DNA of 26,060 nucleotides from Cochliopodium minus. Lineage: Eukaryota; Discosea; Himatismenida; Cochliopodiidae. The notes beneath the pieces were generated by a model. The model saw nothing but the letters and a program-made list of their open reading frames with translations, was not told the origin of the DNA and did not search any database. This document shows, piece by piece, positions 13,944-24,700 of the stretch. The stretch spans positions 4,140 to 30,199 of the forward strand of contig JAMYWO010000375.1 of assembly GCA_024220525.1 (NCBI GenBank), read 5' to 3'. Numbering within the stretch: position 1 is the first letter of the stretch; each line of letters opens with the position of its first letter. Position numbers and translations under genes: made by a program.

Positions 13944-15738
13944 TTATATTTTTTTATTTTCGATATTTATTTTGTTGTTGATTTGTTTGATGGTCAACAC
14001 TTGAGATTCCAAACCAGTAAACCCAAAATCATACAAATGAGGACAACTAGCAAAAAAGCGCAAAGCAGGATCGATCATCTGAACAGCGCTGCCAAAAACA
14101 ATCAGCCTCTCAATGGTCCCACAATGCTTCCTCAACAAATTGGACAAGTTAGGCAACTTGATTTCATCATCATACTTGGAAGAAATCTCCAACCGAGTAA
14201 ATTTGTTAGGAAAACTAATTCCGCTAACAAAGTTGATGAGGGTAAAGTAATCAAGATAAAGACAAAAATTTAAAGACAAAGAAAAAATTTTTTGGGATAA
14301 GTTGAGAATGTTTTTCAAATGAGAAAACTTGATCAAAGTGTGGGACAAATCTAATTCTGATAAATTGTAGGAAAACTTTATGATCATTTTGGTGAGCTGG
14401 TTGGGAGGGAGGCGGGAGTAGGTGCAGCCGAAACTGATGATTTGTTTGGCTTTGAAGTTGAGGCTTTTGCGTTCGGGGAGCTCGACGTCGATGCACTCAA
14501 AGACTTGGATCCTGCAAACTCTTAGATTGATTCCTAAAAAATATGAATTAAAAAATAAAAAAGAAATAAATAAAAATAAAAAATATGAATTAAAATAAAT
14601 AACAATAAAAATAAAATAACAATAGAAATAAAATAACAAATAAAAAATAACAAATTAAAATATAAAAACAAAAAAATAATAAAAATAAAAAAATAATAAA
14701 AAAATAATAAAAAAATTAAAAAAAATGAACCTCTTTCACAAATCTCTTCTGCAACTTCCTCTTTCACAATACCGACATCCAAATACTCTAAATTTTTGAT
14801 GAGTGGAGAAAGCTTCATGAAATGTTTCTTCTCTATCTCGGTTTTTACTTGAAGGACGAGTTTGGTGATATTGGCGAACTTTGAGATGATTTCTCCAAAG
14901 ATTTTTTCGTCAGAGAGACCAAAATGAAGCTCCAAACTTCTCATTTTGGGGAAAGGTTTTTCGGGCAATATTATGCCATTTACCTCTTCGTTAATAACTT
15001 TTTTTTTTTATTTGAAATGAAAAAAAAATATATGAAATTAAAAATAAAAATAAAAAACAAAAAATAAAAATTATATTTAATAAAATTAATAATAATGATA
15101 ATGAAAATAAAATAAACGGAAATAAAAATAAAAGTTATATTTAATAAAATTAATAATAATAACAATGAAAATAAAATGAACGGAAATAAAAATAAAAATG
15201 AAAAAAATGTGATCAAAATTTTGTAAAACAAAAATAATAAATGATGAAAATGAAAATTTTATAAATGGAAAAAAAAAATTAATATCAAAAAAAAAAAAAA
15301 AAGGGATTTACTTGACAAAGATTCGACGTTGGGAATATTCTTGAAAAAAATGTGAGAAAGAGTGTACTTTTGATTCTTCATGACCAGATGAGTGCAATAC
15401 TCCAAAAACAGAGATTTCGCACCATTCTTCACCTTGAAGTTGACAAAATCGACGTACAGCTCGTCAATGAACATCTCCTCAATAGGCAGAAGATGGAAGA
15501 TGCTCCCATTCGAGTAAAGATTTAAACTTCTCCATATGTTTATTGTTAACAACTCTTTCCACTTCTTACATACAAGACTTAGATTGTTTATGGTTTCTTT
15601 TACGTCTTTTTTTGACTTAGGGCTGAAATCTCGCAGGAATATTTTGAAGATGTATTTTATCAGCACGTTTGGCAGATCTTCTATCGTTTTCCCTGGTGTT
15701 TGTGGAGCTAATATCCCGTTTGTGTTCAACATCTTCAT
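13944..15738 (-). CDS. F-box protein with leucine-rich-repeat-like C-terminus
   Basis: Three exons, 15738-15312, 14997-14731 and 14533-13944, encode about 427 residues in frame. Near residues 18-70 is an F-box: EDLPNVLIKYIF, then a short charged insert, then LSLVCKKWKELL and WRSLNL. The rest has irregular leucine-rich repeats, for example MRSLELHFGL, LSELDLSHTLI, TRLEISS and CPHLYDFGFTG. Known F-box/LRR proteins act as substrate receptors of SCF (Skp1-Cullin-F-box) ubiquitin ligases, with the LRR part choosing the substrate. That role is inferred, and the substrate is unknown. I chose the Met at 15738 because upstream sequence is a poly-Lys stretch encoded by a homopolymer run. The acceptor at 14998 lacks a clear pyrimidine tract, so that junction is the least certain. 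The gene converges on the ankyrin gene, with 54 bases between stop codons. Confidence 0.8.
15071..15197. repeat. Imperfect tandem duplication, 64-base period, in F-box gene intron 1
   Basis: Two adjacent copies, starting at 15071 and 15135, share almost all of a 64-base unit that contains a distinctive AACGGAAAT core. They differ at only a few positions. The repeat lies within intron 1 (15311-14998) of the F-box gene. It looks like a fairly recent local duplication in an otherwise low-complexity intron. Confidence 0.75.
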
Positions 15739-16102
15739 TAGTGAGCTTTCTTTCCAACTCTTTTTTTTTTTTTTTTTGGAAAATAAATAAATTAAAGAAT
15801 GAAGGATTGAATCTGAGTTTAATTTTTTCCAACCCACTCTATAAATTTTTAATCAAATAAATTAAAAATAAAATAAGAAGAAGAGTATATTCGGTTGATG
15901 GATTTATAGGAACAAGATCTCACAATTTAGAGCAATAATATCTTCGTGTATATGATTTATATCGATCTATTATTATTATTTTGAGAATATAAATATACGT
16001 GGAACATATTTGTGTACACCTCAAGATCCAGTAAAATGAAACAGAATATACCAATCAAAATAAAATTATTTCTTTCAATCGAAGGTATACAATTTATTTA
16101 TA
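15739..16102. other. Intergenic spacer between F-box gene and small unknown gene
   Basis: 364 bases holding the 5' side of the F-box gene and the 3' side of the small gene at 16507-16103. It contains a T homopolymer run near 15761-15777 and short ATTATT tracts near 15970. I see no coding or RNA feature. Confidence 0.5.
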
Positions 16103-16507
16103 TCAATCTATTCCATAAATGAAAGATATCTCGTTGATTTTACGATATGATTTTTCACAAATTGCTATACAAAAAATTTTTTTTGTTACCTCTTTTTCTT
16201 CCTCTGCTTTTCTCTTTTTATTTGCTTTATACATCCCATCTCCTTTCACTATTGATTCTTCTTTCAATAATTTATTGAATGATTTTTTGAATAAATCATT
16301 TGTATTCTCTTCTATCGTTATATGAAGCATCAATTCTTGATATATTTGCCTTTTATATTAAAATATATCCACTTGTTATTAATTTATGAAAGATATTTGG
16401 AATATTTCAAGAATAATTGGTTACCCCAAAGAAAAATATTCTCTTTCCTCATAGAATGATTTCTTCTCTTTCAAAAAATCAAACACCAATAAAATCATTT
16501 TCTCCAT
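16103..16507 (-). CDS. Small two-exon hypothetical protein
   Basis: Exon 1 is 16507-16425 and exon 2 is 16349-16103, joined through a 75-base GT-AG intron to give about 109 residues in frame. The start MEKMILLVFDFL is followed by a charged stretch (KEKKSFYEERE). The junction yields YFSLGQIYQELMLHITIEEN, then a Lys/Glu-rich region (KKRKAEEEKEVTKK) and a short hydrophobic segment (IFCIAICEK). I do not recognise a family. The coding region is AT-rich like its surroundings, and the evidence is only open frame plus consistent splice phase, so it may be a decayed fragment or not a gene. Confidence 0.4.
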
Positions 16508-16729
16508 TTTTTTATTTTTTTCAAATGGAGCATCTTTATTTATCTTCCTCCTCTTCAATATTTTGATAATGGTGAGAAGAGTTGTAAAGATTCAAGAATT
16601 TTGACCGGTCGCAAAAAACGAAAATTGTCTTGAATCATAGAGGTTTGTGTTTGTATGTTCACTATTATTATATTCAAACTAATTTATTACATTACAAATT
16701 ATTTTTAACAAAACACAATAATCTACATA

Positions 16730-18060
16730 TTAAACACTCAACCCCCAATGCTCAAAAACAGATAAATGCATCATGATCTCGATGATGAGTGGCTTGGGAA
16801 CAGTGAGGGAGATGACATTCTTGCTGGATAGAGAATGGTCGGAAGAGAGCTTCATTCTAGTGACACAAAGCAAAAAATGAAAGCATTTGTACTTAAACTC
16901 GGGAGGAAAGGATCGGAAAGATTCCCTATTAAGATGAATGGGATTCCATACTTGAATATTATCTTCATAAAAATATTTGGTTGAATAAATAAATAGCTGA
17001 TCTATATTCTTCCCAGTTTTCGAAGATACCTCCAAGAATAACATGTTATTATCTTTAGAAAATTTCTCCGCCAAATCTTTTTGAACTTCTCGTTTTTCCT
17101 CCAAATCGCTTTTCGATCCCACCAAGACAAACTTTGTTGATTTCTTATCTTTCAAAAGAGTTTTCCAGTTATGATATTTATTACATATATTCGTAAAGCT
17201 TCTTCTGCATATTATGGAATATACAAGTATGACAATATCTGATCCATTCAAATAATTACTGTATGAAAAAAAAGAGGTGGAATTATTGAGAAAATATTTA
17301 GAAAAATAATTTTTTTTATTTGATGGGAATAATTTTTGAATCTTACACTTTGATTGATGAATATTCTTCTTGTCCAACTATTTTATGAATATAAAAGGTT
17401 AATGATTAAATAAATCTATGATTCTATTTCAATTTATAATTTTATCTTCTTGGATCGGAGATTAATTTTCACCATTTATATATTACTGAATATAATTTTT
17501 TTTTTTTTCATTTTCCTTACTTAATACTATCACCTCCATGTTTATTTCTCCATTGGATAAGCTCAAATCTTTATTCCATTTTTGTTCAATTTCGCTGTCG
17601 AGATATTCGTCAAATTCGTTGTTGAAATATTGCTTTCCAATAGCACTTTTCCCTATTGATTGATTGATAATTATAAAAAATCATTGAATATTATTTGAGG
17701 GAAATTAAATAAGTGAACGAAATAAAAGTAAATATATTTTTTTATTTTTTTTTGGTTTCCATTTTGTTCATAAACAAATTATATTGAATTCTATATATGA
17801 TTTTTTGTATCCATTTTATAAGAAATAATCTATTTACCACAACCAGAATCTCCAAATATCTTTTATTGTTGAAATGAAGAAAAAAAAAATGATTAGAATT
17901 AATTAGATGATTGGAAGATATTAAAAGGATATAAAATCCTTTTTAATTTTTTTACCCCAATTTTAATTGAATCTTTCTTTAATCTCTTTGCTGCTTTCAT
18001 ATTGTTGTATCTTTCTATATTTGCATCCCTTCTTCTACATTTGAACTTGGAATTCCCCAT
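16730..18060 (-). CDS. Divergent Ras-like small GTPase with C-terminal extension
   Basis: Five exons, 18060-17956, 17859-17838, 17652-17521, 17377-17347 and 17258-16730, encode about 272 residues in frame. G motifs of the Ras superfamily: P-loop GDSGCGKS (residues 38-45), switch II GQEEYSSIKVNYLNGSD (88-104), ILVYSI, G4 as SKSD (145-148, normally NKxD), and G5-like SSKTGKN. The Asp of the G3 DxxG motif appears to be Val85 (VLIGQ), so magnesium/GTP handling may be altered. About 100 residues follow the GTPase core (from roughly NPIHLNRESF to the end). They match nothing I recognise, and the protein ends HWGLSV without a CAAX prenylation box. The N-terminal 35 residues are basic. Two exons are micro-exons: 22 bases encoding IFGDSGC, and 31 bases encoding GQEEYSSIK. 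Superfamily membership is secure; the subfamily is not. Confidence 0.82.
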
Positions 18061-18748
18061 TTCAAACAAAAAAAAAATTTATAAAGAGGATTTTTTTATT
18101 TAGAGAAAGGTGAAAATTTTATTTTGATCTTTGTCGAATAAGATTTTTTTTTTATTTTTTATATATTTATTAATTAATTAATGTACAGAAATTATTTTGA
18201 AATTTTAGTGAAATAAACAAACATTTTTTTTATTTATACTCAATCATTTTTTTAAACCTAATTTTCTAAACCATCTTTTTAAACCTACTTTTTGAACACT
18301 TTTCTCAATAAGTTTCAAAATAAATTATTTTTTTTGTATTTCATTAAATTTAAATTAAATTTCCATTTTATAGAAATCTAAATCTAACACGATTTTTACG
18401 AGAAAACATTATTACAGACATTTTTTTCCATTAGTTGACTAATCATCACCTCTTTTACTTTTTTTTTAGAAATTCTCAATTTATCATCTTAAATAAAAAA
18501 AGTAAATGAAATTTTGATGAAATTCTAAAACTAATTTTATAATATTTTTATAAATAATAAAAAAAAAAAAAAGAAAAAAGAATAATATTAATTCCTTGAC
18601 AATGATTTTTTAAAAAAAAGAAAATTGATGTTTACTTTTTAAAAATATATATTTTAATTGACCCTCTATATAAAATTAAAATTCCTCCTCCTTATTTTTT
18701 AAAAAATAAAAGCTTTGCTGAAAGTAAATTATCTTTTCTTTTTGATTT
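18061..18748. other. Intergenic AT-rich spacer
   Basis: 688 bases between the start of the Ras-like gene and the 3' end of the helical protein gene. It consists of A/T runs with short homopolymers and has no open frame of note on either strand. It should contain the Ras-like gene's promoter, since that gene reads leftward from 18060, but no motif can be singled out. Confidence 0.6.
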
Positions 18749-19435
18749 TTAAAATTCTCCAAAATATTGAGCAATACCCAATCTTTTCACAATATCTTTA
18801 TGAGATTCTAAAGTTATAGAGGACAATCTATCAATTGCCTTCAAACAAGTATCCTTCCAGTATTTGATCTTCAAATCTACTTCCTCATTCAAACTATCTA
18901 TCTTCTTTTTCTCCATTTCTGCTTTGATATCTTCTTTCATTTCTTGGAAGATGGTGATATTAAACTTTTTATCGGAAATTATCTTGGAAATTTCTTTTTC
19001 CTTCTTAATGATAGCAAACAATTCTTCTCCATGCTTTTTTGCCAAGAGTGGATTCTCTTTCAAGAGCATCTCTTTCTCCATATCGATTTTTTTATCTACA
19101 ATGTACCATGGTTGCAAAGATATGCTGAAAAAAAACGACTCTTTATCTTTTTCTGATGTGACAGATTTGATGAATCCAAAATCGCAAAGTTTATCAACAA
19201 TCTCGCTTTATAAAATAAAAGAATAAAAAAAAAAAAGAATTTGAAATTTTTCAAAGAAAAAAAAAAATTATGGATTAAAAAATCACCTTATTTTCTTTTG
19301 ATCTCTTGTTTTCATCTCCAAACAAATCTCTTCAATGGACAATGGATCTCTTCTATTTTTGAAAACAGTAGCAAGTTGATGGAAGATTTCTATTCCATCG
19401 ATTTTAGACCAATCAATATCATTCAAACAATTCAT
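18749..19435 (-). CDS. Hypothetical protein: probable winged-helix N-terminus plus helical C-terminus
   Basis: Exon 1 is 19435-19287 and exon 2 is 19205-18749, joined by an 83-base intron to give about 201 residues in frame. The N-terminal half reads like a winged-helix fold: helix IFHQLATVFKNRR, DPLSIEEICLEM, then SEIVDKLCDFGFIKSV, followed by a beta-type strand ESFFFSISLQPWYI. The C-terminal 110 residues are rich in Lys/Glu and predicted by eye to be long helices or coiled coil (KEKEISKIISDKK, EMKEDIKAEMEKKK), ending RLGIAQYFGEF. Winged-helix plus coiled-coil layouts occur in several chromatin, meiotic and ESCRT proteins, but I cannot match any of them. The start at 19435 is the only in-frame Met upstream. 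The protease-like gene ends 105 bases upstream on the same strand. Confidence 0.6.
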
Positions 19436-19540
19436 ATGATGGATGGAAAATTAGAATGGCAAGGATATTTCGATTTTTTTTTTTATTATTTTTTCAATAT
19501 TTTAATTTAAAATTTTATACATAAATACTTATTAAACAAA

Positions 19541-21620
19541 TCAATCATGAAGAAAAGGGATTGACATTTTATCAGTGAAGTTTCTATAAACAAAAGCCAA
19601 AACGACCTCTATTGAGCAGAAAGAGAACAGAACAAGGAGAATGGGGTAGACAAAGAGTTTGGAGTAAACGCACTGTCCCAAAGGCCCGTTCATTTGGAAA
19701 AGATAGCTACTGCAATCAGGAGGTAAACACTTATTGGATTGTTTGTCATAAGTAAAAGAACCATCACAACTTATCATCTGAGAACATTGAGTATCTTTCG
19801 TGAAAGGGAATTAAGTTTTTTTTTAAAATAATAAATCAAAAAAATAAAAAATAAAAAATGTTATGAATGAATCACAATTATTTTTTGCTTCAACAGAGTA
19901 GTTGTTAAGAGGAATGAAGCCAACTTTCCTAGTTTGCAAGTCAAAAATAGTTTTGAACGAGTCTTGCAAGACTTTTGTTCCCAAAACAATCTGATCAAAC
20001 TCCGAAACCATCAAGCAAATTCTTAAAAAAAAAAACATACAAATAAATTATAATAGTATAAAAATTATAAATTAAAGTAAATAAATATCAAAAATTAATA
20101 AAAAATATGATAATGAAACAGTAAATTGAATATTAAAAAATAATCAAACAGTAAAAATTGAATATTAAAATATTTTTACGAGTAAACATTTTTTGTTGAT
20201 GTAGGTTCTAATAAGAGAGTGAGGGGAATATAAAACTTTTTTCCAAACTCAGAAAACTGGAATTGAAAAGGAGGGATTTGCTCGAGACCGTTTTTGATAG
20301 TGATAGTACACGTTGGCTGTTGGGGAGGGTAAAGAAACTCTCCACAATCTGCGCCGATCCAAATCATGGTGGCATTCCACAAGCTGGCAGGCAAATACAT
20401 GCATTTTTGGCCTGTGAAAAAAAAGTTAATCAAGATTAAAATAAATTAAACAATAAAATGTGATTTAACTTTATTTTATAATTTATAATTAATAGTAATC
20501 CTTGTAATTTATTATTTATTATTTATTTATTTATTTCTTCCAATGATTATTTATGTTTATTCAGTTGATTAATTTATTTTCTCGTAATTTATTATTTATT
20601 ATTTATACCAACATTATTTTTGTTTACAATTTATTTATTTATTTTAAATTAATTAAAAATCTAATTCTTAATTCTTACTTGTTGATACTATCGCATTCAT
20701 TTGACTTGATATTTGTTGCATAAGATCTATATCGCATATAGATAAATGATACAATGGGATGGGAAATTCGCTCAAGTAGTCTTCCTTCCATATGCCAGAT
20801 TCAGACCAATACAAATTCTCCTTTTCTTGTTCAGATTGGAATTCATATCCTCCCACATACATGATGGATTGTTTGATCTGATCATTGTTACCATCCTTTT
20901 TCAAGTCGTTTCCCTTTCCATATAGTTCCAATGCAAACATTTTGTTTGTATTGCTTTCCATAAGAGAATAAAAATCGCTGATCTCTGTATTATCTTGATT
21001 TTTTTTAATTTAATTGTCTCAGAATCAAAATTAAATTGATATTTCTTGTTATATAAGGTTATTATTAAATTTTTCTGTATTTTATATAAGATAATTCTCG
21101 AATAAATGATCAATTAAATTTACATGAATTCAATAGACCAAATGTTCCATCTATATCTTTCCAATCTCCAAATCTTGGTTCCAAATATTTCGCCATACAA
21201 AAATGATAATTCCAATTTTGTAATGTATAGTTTTGTTTTATTTCCAATGTTGCAACACCAACTCTACAAAACTATTTTTTTTGGGAATATTATTTTGATT
21301 GGTTACTTTTTTTTGAAGAATTTTTTTTTTTTTACCTGTTGTTGAAATGTGGAACAATTGTTGCAATATTGGAAGTTTGGGTTTGATGTATCAAAACATT
21401 TGGGTATATAATCTTTGGGACAAGTATCTTTCGCTATCATCATCAGTGTATGGCTCTCGGTGTCTATTTTCAATCTATATGTTTGATTATTGAATCCAAT
21501 ATTCATCTCAAAGGTATAAAAATCATTATTTTCAGTCAAATTTAAATTAAATTTATATTTTGGTATTGGAATGCAATGAATTAGATATAGGAAGACTAGT
21601 ATTAAGTAGATCTTCTTCAT
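19541..21620 (-). CDS. Membrane-anchored pepsin-fold (A1) aspartic protease-like protein, probably inactive
   Basis: Six exons, 21620-21336, 21271-21124, 20993-20679, 20411-20180, 20021-19876 and 19794-19541, encode about 459 residues in frame. It starts with a signal peptide (MKKIYLILVFLYLIHC). Pepsin-family landmarks follow in the right order: an FYTFEMNIGF strand, IDTES at residues 52-56 where active enzymes have DTGS, DGTFGLLNS (the DGILGL element), a GGYEF strand, AIVSTSQKCMYLP at about 245-257 where active enzymes have a second DTG/DSG, and VLGTKVLQDSF followed by a FDLQTRKVGFIPL strand (the ILGD element). The two active-site positions are about 195 residues apart, close to pepsin spacing. 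The second catalytic Asp is Ser248 and the Gly of the first triad is Glu55. A Cys-rich juxtamembrane part (CDGSF, KCLPPDC) precedes a transmembrane helix (about LFVYPILLVLFSFCSIEVVL). Likely a cell-surface or endosomal non-proteolytic protein. Confidence 0.83.
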
Positions 21621-21781
21621 TTTTTTATTTTTGTTAATTTTATCATCTTGATGAGAATAAATTTTAAAATTCTTTTCTTATTTAAGAATTAAAGATTAAT
21701 TTATTATTTTTATTTGAAATAATTAAAAAAAATTTGTTTGAAATAACAATAAAATAATCCTAAATTTTTTTAAGATCATAT
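21621..21781. promoter_or_regulatory. Divergent 5' region shared by protease-like and SWIM genes
   Basis: 161 bases separate two divergent ATGs (21620 on minus, 21782 on plus). Both promoters and leaders must lie here or overlap the genes. It is very AT-rich with no motif I can defend. Confidence 0.45.
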
Positions 21782-24700
21782 ATGAAAAAAGAAGATGATA
21801 TAGATACCAAACGAATTATCTACCATCAACCCAAATTGGATTTGAATTATATAAGATCATTAAGTACCAAGATTGAATTCGAAAAGGCCATAAATTGTGA
21901 TATGTCACAATATCCAATATTTGAACCGCCAAATCTCATAAAAACTGTATATCGTAAATATATTTTTATAATACTCAAAATTAAAATAATAAATGATGAT
22001 TATAACACCCCTATCTAATCAAGAAAATGGAATAAATGTGAGGATAGTATTAGATAAATTCAATAAGATAGAAAATGCGAGATGTTCTTGCAATCAACCA
22101 TATTGGTGTTATCATATAATTGCAACATTGATCATATTTTCAATAGAAGATGAGAATATCAATCTTAATTTTGAAAATTGTAAAGATGGGATAAAAAAGA
22201 TGGAAAGAACTGATTTGGAAAATTTATTATTAACTATTATATCCTCCGATCCCAAGATGATATCAAAGATATCGAAAGATTATAAATATGGTAAGGAGAA
22301 TGATTTTTCAATTCAAACAAAATTAAAATTAAATTAATTTATCACAATTAAAAGAAAATAAAACAAAAGAAGATCCAATTTCAGTTGTGAACACTTTGTA
22401 TGACCTGAAAGTTATAGATATGAAATTAAAAACATTAATTGATGCATGGATAGATGGATCGGTGAACACAGAGCAAAATTGTAAGTGCAAATGCCACATT
22501 TCCAACGAAAATGCTTGTAATACTTATGATTTCTCTTTTTTCTTTTAAAAAATAATTCACTTTTTTTTCACCAATAATAGCAAGTTTTTGTATTAATTGT
22601 AAACAAGAACACCAAAATACCCATGATTTTAACCCAGTCTACAAATTTTTGGAAGACTCACAAAATATTGTATTGAACTTGTTGAGACTTCGGGATATAG
22701 ACAACATGTTTGATGTTCTTTTTACAATCACAAAAAGATTTTTGTCAATAGATTTAAGAGATTTGCCTCTTACATTCAACCAGACAGCCTATTCAAGTTC
22801 AATAAGGCTAGTGGACAGCTTATGGGTTAAAGTTTTGTTAGAATTAGAAACCAGTACCAATCCCAACGTTGAAGTTTCTTCATTATCTGTCATTTCTGCT
22901 TCTAAGAAAATTGAGTGGACCAAAAAGATCTTTGAGCTGATTAATGAAAGGGAACTGAAAATCGACAATTTCATATTCGGTGGGTTGGTGGAATCTTTGC
23001 TGAACGGATGGGATACTCCTTTGATCATTTCTATTCTTTCTGGCACTCCAGGTCTGTTATGCAAAGAAAGCTCCGCTTTGGTCCAAGATTACAGAGTGGA
23101 AAAGCTTTTAAAGTTGAACAAGAAAAAAGAATGTCTCAATTATTTACTTGCAGTTCCTCCCAACCAATCTTTCATCTCCAAAAATAGAGATTGGAACAAA
23201 CAGATCTGTTCCTTGTTGATTGGCTTCAACCAAATCCAAAAGTCTTTCAAGTACGCCAAAGAACTCAGAGTCTTCGAAGAAATCTGGGATGTTTCTAAGA
23301 CTTATTTTGAAGGTGGCTACATGAAAGAATGCTTCGAAATTTTGGCCCCTTCTTTTATCACTCTTTCTTTTGCTAACCACAATTTCAGCACGAAAGAGGC
23401 TCTTTTCACTCTCATTGCCAAATCCATTCCAGAAAAGTTGTTTTCCAACCAAATCAACAGCGAGAAAAACAATTTGGTAAACCAAGTGGCCCTTAGAATG
23501 TCCACAAGTCTTTCTTTGTTCAACGAGCATGAATTCCGTTTGTTTTTCGATTTAGCCAAGATCTTTGTCGAAAAGGATCTTTTTATTTATTCCATGCACT
23601 TCATCACCAAAATGATAGAGATCCCTCATAGCATGAACGAAGAAGTCACTTCTTTTGTCATCGAAACTACCATCAAATGTGGAACTGATTATGTCAAATT
23701 GATCTCCAAGAGAATTACCGTAGAGGTTAAACTTTCTCCAGCCAATAATTTATTGTTCGCAAAGAAATTCTTTGAAGCTGGTGTATTTTTTTTTTTTATT
23801 TAATCATTCTCTTTGGTATTAATCATTTATTATTTAATACAGTATTACCAAGAGTCTGGCATAATAGGTAAATTAAATCTTAATCTTTTAAAAGAGTATT
23901 TAATTATATTATTATTCTTTTGGTAGCGAGATTCGGACTTATCAACATAGCCAAAGAAGATAATTCATATTTTAATCCTATTGTTTACCACTTTGCAAGG
24001 ATCCTCCTTCAAGTATCTTCTATCATATCGACAATGCACCTACTCAGGCCAATAACCCTGCTCAAAGCCATCTTCGCAGTCTTGTTCCCCACTCTAAAGA
24101 ACACTTATTGTTTGTTTTTATTATCCAGAAACTTGTTTGTCACCATCAAACAAATCAAAGACAACACTTTGACTGAGCTGGATTGTATGCCTGAAGAATA
24201 CAGCTTGAAGTACTTTGAAAATGTCAAAGATAATCTCTATTTGATCGTTCCTGCTTTGATGCTTGCTTTGATCGCCAACCGCAAGTTTTTCGACAACAAA
24301 GTTACTCCTCCCACCTTTTCTCCTCTCTACAATATGCCAGAGGGACACAAAGAGAACCCGAATTGGAAGAACATTTCACAAAACATCAGAGAACTCTTCC
24401 AGGTTTTCTTAATCAACTATGATCTCTCCATTTCCTTCTTTTGTTCTACCAGCGATGCCAAATATATAAACGATTTTGTCTTCGATAGCCATGTTCTTTC
24501 AAATTGTCTAAAAGTGGAATCTCAAAACGAAAACAAACTGGTGATAACCAAGATCGCTCCAGAACAAAACACCAAAGATTTCATCAAGAAGATGACCGCT
24601 TTCAACAACTATGTCGAGCAACAGAACACCACGCAGAAACTGCTTCCTGAGCTGATCATCAATTTGATGAACTCTGTTGTTGTGCTTCCCAGTGATAATG

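Noticed and set aside
13983-14273. 96-codon plus-strand frame
   Set aside because: It lies opposite the LRR exon of the F-box gene, which has clear leucine-rich content and consistent splicing.
14980-15231. 83-codon minus frame of Phe/Leu/Ile, apparent membrane protein
   Set aside because: It is translated T-rich intron of the F-box gene, including the 64-base duplication.
18864-19226. 120-codon plus frame opposite the winged-helix gene
   Set aside because: Ser/Phe-rich antisense reading of Lys/Glu-rich helices. The minus strand gives a coherent two-exon product.
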